Assembly: GCA_028293685.1 (NCBI GenBank)
Contig: JAQGOI010000213.1
Location: 1-6,109, forward strand
DNA: 6,109 nt
Source: Lysobacteraceae bacterium
GTDB lineage: Bacteria; Pseudomonadota; Gammaproteobacteria; Xanthomonadales; Xanthomonadaceae
Direction: 5' to 3'
In this document: in pieces, positions 1-5,702 of the stretch
Layout of the letters: every line of letters begins with the position of its first letter
How positions within the stretch are numbered: the stretch's first letter is position 1
Program-made: the position numbers and the translations under genes
The notes under the pieces: model-generated
Database searches by the model: none
What the model saw: only the letters and a program-made list of their open reading frames with translations
Told to the model about the DNA's origin: nothing

Positions 1-66
1 GCCGCGCGCGGGTATTTTTACGAACGGTTCAAAGACAAGGCAGCAGCACTGAACTGGCTCGAATGA
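1..66 (+). CDS. 3' end of a SpoIIAA-like (STAS/SEC14-type) protein, partial
   Basis: Only the last 21 codons and the TGA stop (64-66) are inside the window. The frame reads ARGYFYERFKDKAAALNWLE at its end. The 18-residue stretch from GYFYERF to WLE aligns without gaps to the gene on the minus strand at the right edge (5825-5772), with 12 of 18 residues identical, so the two are paralogues. Aromatic and acidic residues followed by an Ala-rich helix ending in WL are typical of the C-terminal helix of SpoIIAA-like proteins; that family link comes from the better-covered right-edge copy and is inference here. Function is unknown. Proteins of this fold are small cytoplasmic domains, and no partner is visible. 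Confidence 0.7.
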   Translation, partial: AARGYFYERFKDKAAALNWLE

Positions 67-265
67 GCGATCCGCATCGGCCACGCGATCTCATTCGGTC
101 CACGACCAGCGGGGTCGCCGGGAAATGGCAGACCCTGCAATCACTGCTGGCGGCATAGCGGCCAACCGCTCGTAGCCGTACCCAGCGAATGGGTTGGTTA
201 GTGTCAGAATCCTGTCTCCACGTCTGGCGCGCAGGATCGATAATTGTGCTCGACACGATGTAGTC

Positions 266-271
266 GGAGAG
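266..271 (+). promoter_or_regulatory. Ribosome binding site of the MFS transporter gene
   Basis: GGAGAG lies 7 nt before ATG 279. It supports this start over internal methionines such as M33, which falls inside the first membrane segment. Confidence 0.6.
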
Positions 272-278
272 AAGCTCG

Positions 279-1736
279 ATGACCACGGTCTCGCCCGGCC
301 CTTGCGATCGGGGCATTGCCGGCGCTGCGAAGTCTGTCGCAACGTCCCACCCTGTCGCGACGCTGGCGGCAACGATGCTCGGATCGAGCGTTGCATTCAT
401 CGATGGATCGGTGGTGAATGTCGCGCTGCCCACGATCCAGCAAGGATTGGACGCGCCCGACCGGATGCTCCCATGGGTCATCAACGCCTATCTGCTGCCG
501 CTCGGCGCGCTGATCCTGCTGGGCGGCGGGAGTGGGGATGGGTTTGGGCGAAGGCGCCTGTTTCTGGTCGGCCTTGCGATTTTTACGATTGCGACAATCG
601 GTTGCGCTGCCGCGCCAGGTTTGGCCTGGCTGTTGGCGGGGCGGGCCTTGCAGGGAATCGGGGCGGCACTGCTCCTGCCGAACAGTCTGGCGCTGCTGGG
701 CGGGGCCTTCGAAGGGGAAGCGCGTGGACAGGCCATCGGGACGTGGGCGGCGGCGGGCGCGATGGCGGGCGCGCTGGGTCCGTTGATCGGAGGTTGGTTG
801 ACCGACGCTGTCGGATGGCGCTCGATCTTTCTGCTCAATCTGCCCATTGCGGCTGGCGCCGGATACCTGGCTTACGCCTACGTGCAGGAAAGCGAAGTCA
901 GCAGCCGATCGTCATTGGACTGGATCGGCGCGAGCGTCGCCACGGTCGGATTGTTTGCCCTGACCTGGGCTTTGACGATGATCTCGGCCGCCAATTCCAA
1001 TGCGGGCGTGCAATGGTTGGTGGGGATCGCTGGTGTCGCTCTTCTCGCCGTCTTTGTCGTGATCGAGGCAAGGCGTCGCGAACACGCGATCATGCCGCTC
1101 ACGTTGTTCTCGAACAGAAGTTTTTCCGGGCTGACGCTCCTGACCTTGTTCCTGTATGCCAGCTTCGGCGGGCTCACGGTGCTGCTGCCTTTCTTCATGA
1201 TTCGCATCGGCGGATATTCCGCGACGGCGGCAGGCGCAGCCATGCTGCCGCTCCCGATCATGATCGGCCTGGGATCGCGGGTCATGGGGCGTTTGGCGGG
1301 TCGCCATGGCGGTCGCTGGCCGCTGACGATCGGCGCGCTGGTCGTCGCACTGGGCTTCCTTTTATACCTGCGCGTTGGCACGACGGTGGATTACTGGCGT
1401 GACATCTTGCCGCCCACCCTTGTCGTGGCTTTGGGAATGGGGATGAGTGTCGCGCCATTGACCACGTCAGTGATGTCGTCGGTCGATGACGTCCACGTCG
1501 GCACGGCATCCGGGTTCAACAGTGCGGTGGCGCGGGTGGCAGGGTTGATCGCAGTGGCGATGCTTGGATATGTCTTCGCTCGACAAGGCTTGCCTCAAGC
1601 CTTCGTCGCGGGATTTCGCAGCGCTGTCCTGGTGGGCGCCGGATTGGCCATCGGCGCAGCGGCATCCGCATTTTTTCTGATTCGTGCGCCAAATACCCTG
1701 CCATCGGCGGAGCGATCAAAAGTGCGCGAGTCCTGA
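279..1736 (+). CDS. DHA2-family MFS drug/proton antiporter (EmrB/QacA-like, about 14 TMS)
   Basis: This 485-residue inner-membrane protein is predicted to export small toxic compounds in exchange for protons. Family motifs are clear: the TM1 signature FIDGSVVNVALP (residues 40-51), motif A as GGGSGDGFGRRR (82-93), motif B as GRALQGIGAA (121-130), motif C as GALGPLIGG (164-172), and GWRSIFLLNLP (179-189). Hydrophobic segments continue to about residue 468, consistent with 14 TMS, and the length fits the DHA2 family (about 450-530). About 30 residues precede TM1. ATG 279 is favoured because GGAGAG lies at 266-271, 7 nt upstream. The nearest upstream gene ends at 66, leaving 212 bp. A GATAAT at 239-244 resembles a -10 box but has no good -35. 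No EmrA-like adaptor or TetR/MarR regulator adjoins it, so it may act alone, delivering substrate to the periplasm. The substrate cannot be read from sequence. The stop codon lies inside the hairpin at 1722-1755. Confidence 0.93.
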   Translation: MTTVSPGPCDRGIAGAAKSVATSHPVATLAATMLGSSVAFIDGSVVNVALPTIQQGLDAPDRMLPWVINAYLLPLGALILLGGGSGDGFGRRRLFLVGLAIFTIATIGCAAAPGLAWLLAGRALQGIGAALLLPNSLALLGGAFEGEARGQAIGTWAAAGAMAGALGPLIGGWLTDAVGWRSIFLLNLPIAAGAGYLAYAYVQESEVSSRSSLDWIGASVATVGLFALTWALTMISAANSNAGVQWLVGIAGVALLAVFVVIEARRREHAIMPLTLFSNRSFSGLTLLTLFLYASFGGLTVLLPFFMIRIGGYSATAAGAAMLPLPIMIGLGSRVMGRLAGRHGGRWPLTIGALVVALGFLLYLRVGTTVDYWRDILPPTLVVALGMGMSVAPLTTSVMSSVDDVHVGTASGFNSAVARVAGLIAVAMLGYVFARQGLPQAFVAGFRSAVLVGAGLAIGAAASAFFLIRAPNTLPSAERSKVRES

Positions 1737-1755
1737 AGTCAGGAGGCTCGCGCAC
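1722..1755 (-). terminator. Rho-independent terminator, best on the minus strand, in a convergent junction
   Basis: The arms GTGCGCGAGTCCTGA and TCAGGA-GG-CTCGCGCAC are complementary apart from a 2-nt GG bulge. Allowing a physical loop of 6 nt, the stem has 13 base pairs. On the minus strand the hairpin is followed directly by TTTTGATC, a modest T-tract, so it most plausibly ends transcripts of the lipoprotein gene, whose stop lies about 70 nt upstream at 1825. On the plus strand the same stem contains the transporter stop codon (1734-1736) but is followed by GC-rich sequence, so termination in that direction would be weaker. Confidence 0.7.
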
Positions 1756-1824
1756 GCGCATGCGACGGAACCAATCGACGCTCTGCAGCTGGCCACACGT
1801 TCGCTGGCCGGCGCTCGCGTGGGC

Positions 1825-2382
1825 CTACATCCTCGCCTTGGCCGTGTCGAAAATCTTCCGCGCCTTCGCCGGTGCATCGTCAACGCCGGAGAACGTGATC
1901 GTGACCAAGTCCTGCCCGCTGCGGATCATCAACGCGGTGCCGGCCTGTACCGCCTGGTCACCGATGCCCTGATAGGGATCCGCGATACCGGGTGCGGCGC
2001 GCCCCATCGCGCCCATGGCGGCCATGGCCGTCTCGCCTTCGCCCCACTCCACCGAAAACTCGACGTAGGGACTGGGCGCATTTGCGGGCTTGTAGATGCA
2101 CTCGGTTTTGCCCGAGGATTTGTGCGTCGACTCGGCGCCGTCGACCGTGCTGCCGAGAATCGCGGACATTTCCGCGGGCGTGACCAGGTCGCACGCCTTG
2201 GCTGATTCGCGATCCGCGGCCGCCGCGACCCTTGCCGCTATGGATGCGGACGATGGTGCATCGGTTGCGGCCGGTGACGCGTCTGCGGCGTGGGTGGAGT
2301 CAGCAGTCTTCGAACAGCCAGCAAGTAACGCAAGTGTCAGCGTTGGCAGCAGCAATGCGAGGCAGGTGCGGGACGGAACCAT
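1825..2382 (-). CDS. Predicted lipoprotein with a two-cysteine globular domain (DUF3558-like appearance)
   Basis: This is a 185-residue protein. The N-terminus has a basic residue, a hydrophobic stretch and the lipobox LLAGC with the lipidated Cys at 23. The +2 residue is Ser rather than Asp, which in the Lol sorting rule favours the outer membrane. An Ala/Ser/Thr-rich linker (about 26-55) precedes a domain starting CDLVTPAEMSAILG (C64) with a second cysteine at C95 (TECIYKP), then a beta-rich part with YVEFSVEWGEGE and GIGDQAV and a short terminal helix. A C-[DE]-L-[LV]-[TS] opening, a second Cys about 30 residues later and a later GIGDxA motif resemble DUF3558-type lipoproteins. That comparison is from memory and may only reflect convergent style. 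ATG 2382 is chosen over the upstream ATG at 2487 because it has an AGGAG site and starts the signal peptide directly, whereas the longer form adds 35 residues of Arg/Ser-rich sequence and overlaps the upstream gene. It lies 53 nt after the CARDB-like gene and may be co-transcribed with it. Function unknown. Confidence 0.85.
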   Translation of the reverse strand: MVPSRTCLALLLPTLTLALLAGCSKTADSTHAADASPAATDAPSSASIAARVAAAADRESAKACDLVTPAEMSAILGSTVDGAESTHKSSGKTECIYKPANAPSPYVEFSVEWGEGETAMAAMGAMGRAAPGIADPYQGIGDQAVQAGTALMIRSGQDLVTITFSGVDDAPAKARKIFDTAKARM

Positions 2383-2389
2383 GATGACA

Positions 2390-2394
2390 CTCCT
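2390..2394 (-). promoter_or_regulatory. Ribosome binding site that fixes the lipoprotein start
   Basis: AGGAG on the minus strand lies 7 nt before ATG 2382. It decides between this start and the in-frame ATG at 2487, which would bury the lipoprotein signal 35 residues into the protein. Confidence 0.7.
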
Positions 2395-2435
2395 GGATGA
2401 TCCAGCGCGATGATGAAGGGATGACCTGCAGGTGA

Positions 2436-3491
2436 TCACGGTGCGACTGGGGTCGTCGAATCCACAACGTCCACGGTGTCGGTCCACCGATTGTTGTCCG
2501 GATACGTTTCAGCCCTCGCATACTTTGGATTGATGGCGCAGGTGACCGGCGTCTGGCCGGATGCACCGGGAGTCCAGGTGACCTGCGCATCGTGTTGGCC
2601 GGCTTCGGCGCTGCCCTGGAATTCCAGCGTCTGCGGCGCGGCGCCGCCTATCGTGACCTCACCCTGCCATGGTTCCATGTGAGTGAATGCGTTGCTGGAG
2701 CGCGTTACCGAATACATGCAGCGGATCGACACCGGCACGCCTACGCGCAACACGGTGCCGATCTGGTCACCCTGCGCATAGGTCATTCGCCCGATCACCA
2801 GATCGTCCGGTGCCCGTACCGGCGCAACATCCGCGGTGGGCGCAGCAACAACCATGCCCGCGGCTCGAACCGCGTTGCTTCCGACGCCATTGTTGATCGC
2901 AACGGCGCGCGTCGTTGTCCAACGGCTGGCCTTCCCGGGCGCCGTCACCCTGCCCAGCGCAATCGGAGGCTTGTCGCTGCCGGATGAGGCGTCCGGCGGA
3001 GGTGTCGTCGTAGCGACCGCCGCGCCACTTGGCGTTGCCGCGCACGTGAGCGTGCGATCGCTGTACCAGCTTGCCTTCGTGTCCGGATGCTGGCGATCGT
3101 AGGTGACGCCTTCGATCCTGCCCTGCGGGTTGATGGTGCCGGTGTAGACGCCGATGGTGCCGTTGTCCCAGTAGGCATTGACCTTGAACGCATCGCCATC
3201 GACCGTACCGTCGACCGAACCATTGACGGTGTAGTAATCGTCGCCGCAGGCCACCAGCACGCACTGGCTCTTGTGAACGTACGTGTAGCTGGCCGTTCCC
3301 TGCAGGCCCGTAGTCGTCTGTTGCAGCGTGAATTGTGGCGATGTGTCGTTGGCCTGCACTGCACGCCACTGCCCGCTGACATCCCAGCGGTCGCAAGCGG
3401 CATGCGCGACAAGGGGCGAGAAACCGAGCAGCCACATGCAGCAAACGGCGCTTCGAGCGCGCGAGGTGAACGTGGGATTGGGATGCGTCAT
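2436..3491 (-). CDS. Secreted two-domain protein with C-terminal CARDB-like domain
   Basis: This is a 351-residue protein. Residues 1-31 form a Sec signal peptide (RAR, then CCMWLLGFSPLVAHA) with an AHA cleavage site before A32. The mature N-terminal domain (about 33-150) is rich in beta-strand patterns, starting CDRWDVSGQWRAVQ, with repeated Gly/Asp turns (NGSVDGTVDGD) and four cysteines (33, 77, 82, 150); it looks like a small beta-barrel or sandwich, and I do not recognise the family. A Pro/Ser/Thr linker covers about 152-176. The C-terminal part (about 228-345) starts DDLVIGRM, has GVPVSIRC, and ends in YARAETYPDNNRWTDTVDV. That matches the CARDB/Ig-like pattern, in which a protein-binding beta-sandwich closes with an acidic 'E..PDNN' turn; C258 and C318 could form a disulfide in it. 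ATG 3491 has GGGAG 5 nt upstream. No catalytic motif is seen. The location is periplasmic or extracellular, the ligand is unknown, and the lipoprotein downstream is a possible partner. Confidence 0.85.
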   Translation of the reverse strand: MTHPNPTFTSRARSAVCCMWLLGFSPLVAHAACDRWDVSGQWRAVQANDTSPQFTLQQTTTGLQGTASYTYVHKSQCVLVACGDDYYTVNGSVDGTVDGDAFKVNAYWDNGTIGVYTGTINPQGRIEGVTYDRQHPDTKASWYSDRTLTCAATPSGAAVATTTPPPDASSGSDKPPIALGRVTAPGKASRWTTTRAVAINNGVGSNAVRAAGMVVAAPTADVAPVRAPDDLVIGRMTYAQGDQIGTVLRVGVPVSIRCMYSVTRSSNAFTHMEPWQGEVTIGGAAPQTLEFQGSAEAGQHDAQVTWTPGASGQTPVTCAINPKYARAETYPDNNRWTDTVDVVDSTTPVAP

Positions 3492-3605
3492 GCGTTCTCC
3501 CGACCGTAAGCGGTTTTGAATCCAACGCTGGATCGCCGACAGGTCGGCCAGCAGCCGAAGTGAAGACGTGTCCGGTTATCGCGCCTGGCTGCGTTGGCAA
3601 ACTAT

Positions 3606-3623
3606 CGCCCGGAAATCCGGGCG
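3606..3623. repeat. Perfect 8+2+8 bp inverted repeat upstream of the cysteine-repeat gene
   Basis: CGCCCGGA and TCCGGGCG are exact reverse complements around a central AA. The repeat ends 10 bp before the SD run at 3634-3640 and 22 bp before ATG 3646. It could be an operator that blocks transcription of the plus-strand gene, or a stable hairpin in its mRNA leader that affects translation. It is not followed by a T-run, so it is not an intrinsic terminator. If translation began at GTG 3568 it would instead be coding. Confidence 0.5.
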
Positions 3624-3633
3624 GCACAACACC

Positions 3634-3640
3634 AGGGGGG
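3634..3640 (+). promoter_or_regulatory. Strong G-rich ribosome binding site that fixes the start at 3646
   Basis: AGGGGGG lies 5 nt before ATG 3646. The alternative in-frame GTG at 3568 has only a weak GAAG upstream and would put 26 basic residues before the signal peptide. Confidence 0.65.
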
Positions 3641-3645
3641 CAGTC

Positions 3646-4989
3646 ATGGGATTTCTCGCGACAGGCAAACAGTCACCCGGCAAATGCTGGTCACGCTTTG
3701 GCCCCGGGCTGCTCACCGCCGTTCTCATGTTTGCCTGGTCCGCTCCCTCGCTCGCGGTTGCCACGGCCAGTGGAACCATCGTTGGCATGGCGCAAAGCGG
3801 AGCGTTGCTTGCGTATGTTCCCGATGCCGGCGCATGCACGCGGTTGTTCCGGCAGTGGCGCCGCGGCTACGACGATGACGCCAAGATGGACGTCTGCACG
3901 GACCTCATGGGCATCAACCAATATTGCGCCGCTCATGACTCCTTCGTAGCCGTCGGCTATGACCGCGACCAGACCTATCGCTACCTCGTATGCGCACCCT
4001 TCTCGCATCCGGACTCGATCGGCGAGCAGTTCGTGCATCTGGCGACCGGCATTGCCGAAGGTGTGGCCGACGCTTTCGTCGCGGCCGCGCCGTTTGTTGG
4101 TGAGGCCATTTCTGGCGCTGCCTGCGTCTATGGCCAGATCTACGCCTGCGCCGTACTCGCGCTGGAGATTTCCGGTGATGCAGGCGTGCCGATCGCCGGC
4201 GTGACCGGTGAGGCCATCGGCATTGCCGCAGACGTGTCCAAATGCACCGATGGCGATCTGGTCTCCTGCGCCAAGATCGGCGCCCGCGGTGCGAAAGTCG
4301 CCGGGCTGACGATACCCGGCAAGGATGCGGCGCAGGTCGCTGGCGACGCCCAGTTATGCGACGACGGTGATTTCGCGGCCTGCATGCGCTTGGGCAAAGC
4401 GGCTTCGGATGCCGGCGGGGTGCCGGCGGGATTGGGCAGGGGCAGTTTCGTCGACGCGCAGGATTGCCTGGCCGGCAACAACCAGGCGTGCACCGTGCTG
4501 GGCAAGGAGGCGGCGGCCGCGCAGGCGCCGATGGGCGGTGTGCCTGACGGCGCCGGAGCCCTGCAGTCCTGCAGTAGCGGCAACAGCGCGGATTGCACCC
4601 GCTTGGGCAAATCGCTGGCGGCGCTGTCCGGGCCTGCCAAGGGCGTCGCACTCGGCCGGGTGTACTCCAGCACGCCGGCCGCTCCGCCCAGGCGAATGGG
4701 CAACGAGCCGATGATCTGCGCTCGTGCCCGCGACGCGCGTGCAAGGAATTCGCCGGTGGCACCCGAGCTCGCCACCCAGTGCAATGCAGCAGGCGGCGAT
4801 TTCATGCAACGCACCGTGGTCCACGATGCCCCCGCGACCAGTACGCGGCCGCAACAGTCGATCCGCTCGAAGATGACGCCGCTTGCCGACCCGCCTATCT
4901 GCGTCCGCGCCCGCGATGCACGTGCGCGCAACTCTCCCGTCACGCCTGCGCTGGAAGCACAATGCCGCGCCGCAGGAGGAACGCCATAG
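3646..4989 (+). CDS. Exported cysteine-rich repeat protein (Sel1/Hcp-like repeats plus duplicated C-terminal module)
   Basis: This is a 447-residue protein. A basic N-terminus and hydrophobic core (about 20-36) end in APSLAVATA, a Sec signal with likely cleavage after A37 or A39. Residues 40-125 hold cysteines at 64, 84, 94 and 116. Residues 130-160 are Ala/Gly-rich and helical. Five units follow with the pattern C-x2-G-x4-C-x2-[LI], starting at C160, C200, C238, C274 and C309 and spaced 40, 38, 36 and 35 residues; each pair has exactly seven residues between cysteines, and the last four read CxxG[DN]xxxCxx[LI]G. Known Helicobacter Hcp proteins use Sel1-like repeats of about 36 residues with disulfide pairs at this spacing, so a disulfide-locked helical solenoid is the likely fold; this is inference. 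Residues 357-384 and 418-445 are two copies of an IC-x-RARDARARNSPV module ending QCxAAGG, each with a C-x20-C pair. No catalytic site is seen. A protein-binding or envelope role is likely, with exact function unknown. The gene stands alone, between a divergent and a convergent neighbour. Confidence 0.85.
   Translation: MGFLATGKQSPGKCWSRFGPGLLTAVLMFAWSAPSLAVATASGTIVGMAQSGALLAYVPDAGACTRLFRQWRRGYDDDAKMDVCTDLMGINQYCAAHDSFVAVGYDRDQTYRYLVCAPFSHPDSIGEQFVHLATGIAEGVADAFVAAAPFVGEAISGAACVYGQIYACAVLALEISGDAGVPIAGVTGEAIGIAADVSKCTDGDLVSCAKIGARGAKVAGLTIPGKDAAQVAGDAQLCDDGDFAACMRLGKAASDAGGVPAGLGRGSFVDAQDCLAGNNQACTVLGKEAAAAQAPMGGVPDGAGALQSCSSGNSADCTRLGKSLAALSGPAKGVALGRVYSSTPAAPPRRMGNEPMICARARDARARNSPVAPELATQCNAAGGDFMQRTVVHDAPATSTRPQQSIRSKMTPLADPPICVRARDARARNSPVTPALEAQCRAAGGTP
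4711..4983 (+). repeat. In-gene tandem duplication of a C-x20-C module (RARDARARNSPV)
   Basis: Two copies of a 28-residue module lie 183 bp apart (C358 codon at 4717, C419 codon at 4900), joined by a Pro/Thr/Arg-rich spacer. The core R-A-R-D-A-R-A-R-N-S-P-V is identical in protein, yet 9 of its 12 codons differ between copies, all synonymously. The duplication is therefore old and the amino acid sequence has been held by selection. The module is dense in Arg and probably forms a helix closed by a disulfide. Confidence 0.75.
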
Positions 4990-5045
4990 CGGGCGTGGCC
5001 TGCGTGCCGCATGGACGCCTCGCTACGCGGAAGATTTACGCTGAG

Positions 5046-5095
5046 AGAGGGCCGCGCCGGACGGTGTCATCGCCAACGAGTCCGAACCCTTTTTT
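5046..5095 (+). terminator. Candidate intrinsic terminator of the cysteine-repeat gene
   Basis: CGGAC (5058-5062) pairs with GTCCG (5080-5084), enclosing GGTG-TCAT-CGCC, which also pairs with one G-U. Outside it, AGAGGG (5046-5051) can pair with CCCTTT (5087-5092). Six T residues follow at 5090-5095. The stem is imperfect and the main stem is 5 nt from the T-run, so confidence is moderate. It lies about 57-106 nt after the stop at 4989, in the right direction for that gene. Confidence 0.4.
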
Positions 5096-5166
5096 CTTCC
5101 ACGTTTTGTGGAAAGGGTAGGTTCTGGTCGCTTCAGCATCCTTCGTCGATTGATCGGCGGACGCGT

Positions 5167-5484
5167 TCAATCCAGGTTCGAGACCATGTCGGAAATGCCA
5201 CCGCCTCCCGTACTCATTACAGTGACCCGGTAGGAAAAGGTCTTTTCCGAGCAGGCCTTGATGGTCCACTTCTCTTCAGAATATTCCTGGGTTTTTTCAA
5301 TGACCTCGGAGCCTACCGCCTTGCTGAAACGACAGCCGGGATTTTGCCTGTCGTGCCATGCCGAAACGTCCTTTACAACGCCAGCGACCTGGTTGTTCGG
5401 AACCGCCGATCTGGAAAAATCCTGTGCGCGAACTGGAATCAACCAGACGGCGGCGACAACGGCTAACAGGAAGTGCGGCTTCAT
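5167..5484 (-). CDS. Small exported protein with two cysteines, unknown family
   Basis: This is a 105-residue protein. MKPHFLLAVVAAVWLIPVRA is a clear Sec signal peptide with a V-R-A site before Q21, giving a mature chain of about 85 residues. C51 (PGCRFSKAVGSEV) and C78 (KWTIKACSEKTFSYRVTV) are the only cysteines and probably form a disulfide. The 'W-T-I-K-A-C, then Y-R-V' stretch reads as paired beta-strands and resembles small periplasmic proteins I have seen in proteobacteria, though I cannot name the family. The tail has GGGG then ISDMVSNLD. ATG 5484 is supported by AGGGGG (5497-5492 on the minus strand) 7 nt upstream. It converges on the cysteine-repeat gene across 177 bp. No catalytic residues are evident and the role is unknown. 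Confidence 0.82.
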   Translation of the reverse strand: MKPHFLLAVVAAVWLIPVRAQDFSRSAVPNNQVAGVVKDVSAWHDRQNPGCRFSKAVGSEVIEKTQEYSEEKWTIKACSEKTFSYRVTVMSTGGGGISDMVSNLD

Positions 5485-5525
5485 TGGCGAGCCCCCTAAC
5501 TGCTGATCAACGTTACTCAGTTCGG

Positions 5526-5531
5526 CTTATA
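5526..5531 (-). promoter_or_regulatory. Candidate -10 element for the small exported protein gene
   Basis: TATAAG on the minus strand matches the sigma-70 -10 consensus at five of six positions and lies about 41 bp before ATG 5484, giving a plausible leader of about 35 nt. No good -35 hexamer is found at 16-18 bp, so this is weak. Confidence 0.3.
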
Positions 5532-5702
5532 CGCCCTCCCGGCCATTATTTCCGGGTCGGCGGCTACAGCCATGACGTCCATCAACAAAGGGCGGGCTGA
5601 GGCGAGCTGGTTTGTCCATGACGCGCATCCCGGCGCGCGTTGCTGGTGTCGCGTGTCGAAGAGATCAACGCCAGGCGTGGTTCCAGGCGAGCCTTGCGGC
5701 GC

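Larger units (their letters stand above)
3492..3645. promoter_or_regulatory. Divergent intergenic region with three short dyads
   Basis: This 154-bp gap separates the divergent starts at 3491 (-) and 3646 (+), so promoters for both genes should lie here. I found no convincing -35/-10 pair on either strand. Three inverted repeats are visible: ATCCA-ACGC-TGGAT (3520-3533), GCCGAC-AG-GTCGGC (3535-3548) and CGCCCGGA-AA-TCCGGGCG (3606-3623). They do not share one consensus. They could be operators or, for the last, a hairpin in the leader of the plus-strand gene. Confidence 0.4.

Noticed and set aside
162..197. CCAACC/GGTTGG and ACCCA/TGGGT pairings between the left-edge gene and the transporter
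   Set aside because: The two stems are short, overlap each other, and have no T-tract, so they are within chance expectation for this composition.
194..1402. 402-codon open frame on the plus strand overlapping the transporter
   Set aside because: The translation is Arg/Gly-rich with no membrane pattern, while the other frame has every DHA2 motif.
2767..3627. 286-codon open frame on the minus strand overlapping the CARDB-like gene
   Set aside because: It overlaps a gene with a clear signal peptide and SD in another frame. Its product is rich in Arg, His, Gln and Cys with no domain pattern, as expected of a shadow frame in GC-rich DNA.
3568..3645. GTG 3568 as an upstream start for the cysteine-repeat protein
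   Set aside because: It has a weak SD and would put 26 basic residues before an otherwise standard signal peptide. ATG 3646 has AGGGGGG at ideal spacing.
3914..5012. Long open frames on the minus strand (3914-4762 and 4140-5012) opposite the cysteine-repeat gene
   Set aside because: Their Arg/Pro/Ser-rich translations mirror the repeat codons of the plus strand and show no signal peptide or fold pattern. The plus strand carries the repeat structure and synonymous divergence that mark the real gene.
5036..5060. TGAGA-type sequence (ACGCTGAGAGAGG) reminiscent of a TPP riboswitch
   Set aside because: The downstream conserved elements of the THI box are missing, and no thiamine gene follows on the plus strand.
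5097..5113. Hairpin TTCCAC-GTTTT-GTGGAA as a second terminator
   Set aside because: The stem is only six AT-containing pairs, and on neither strand does a T-run follow it; the T-run lies before it on the plus strand.
5640..5702. Repeated CCAGGCG and CGCGC/GCGCG pairings downstream of the right-edge gene as a terminator
   Set aside because: They are very short, with no T-tract on the minus strand.
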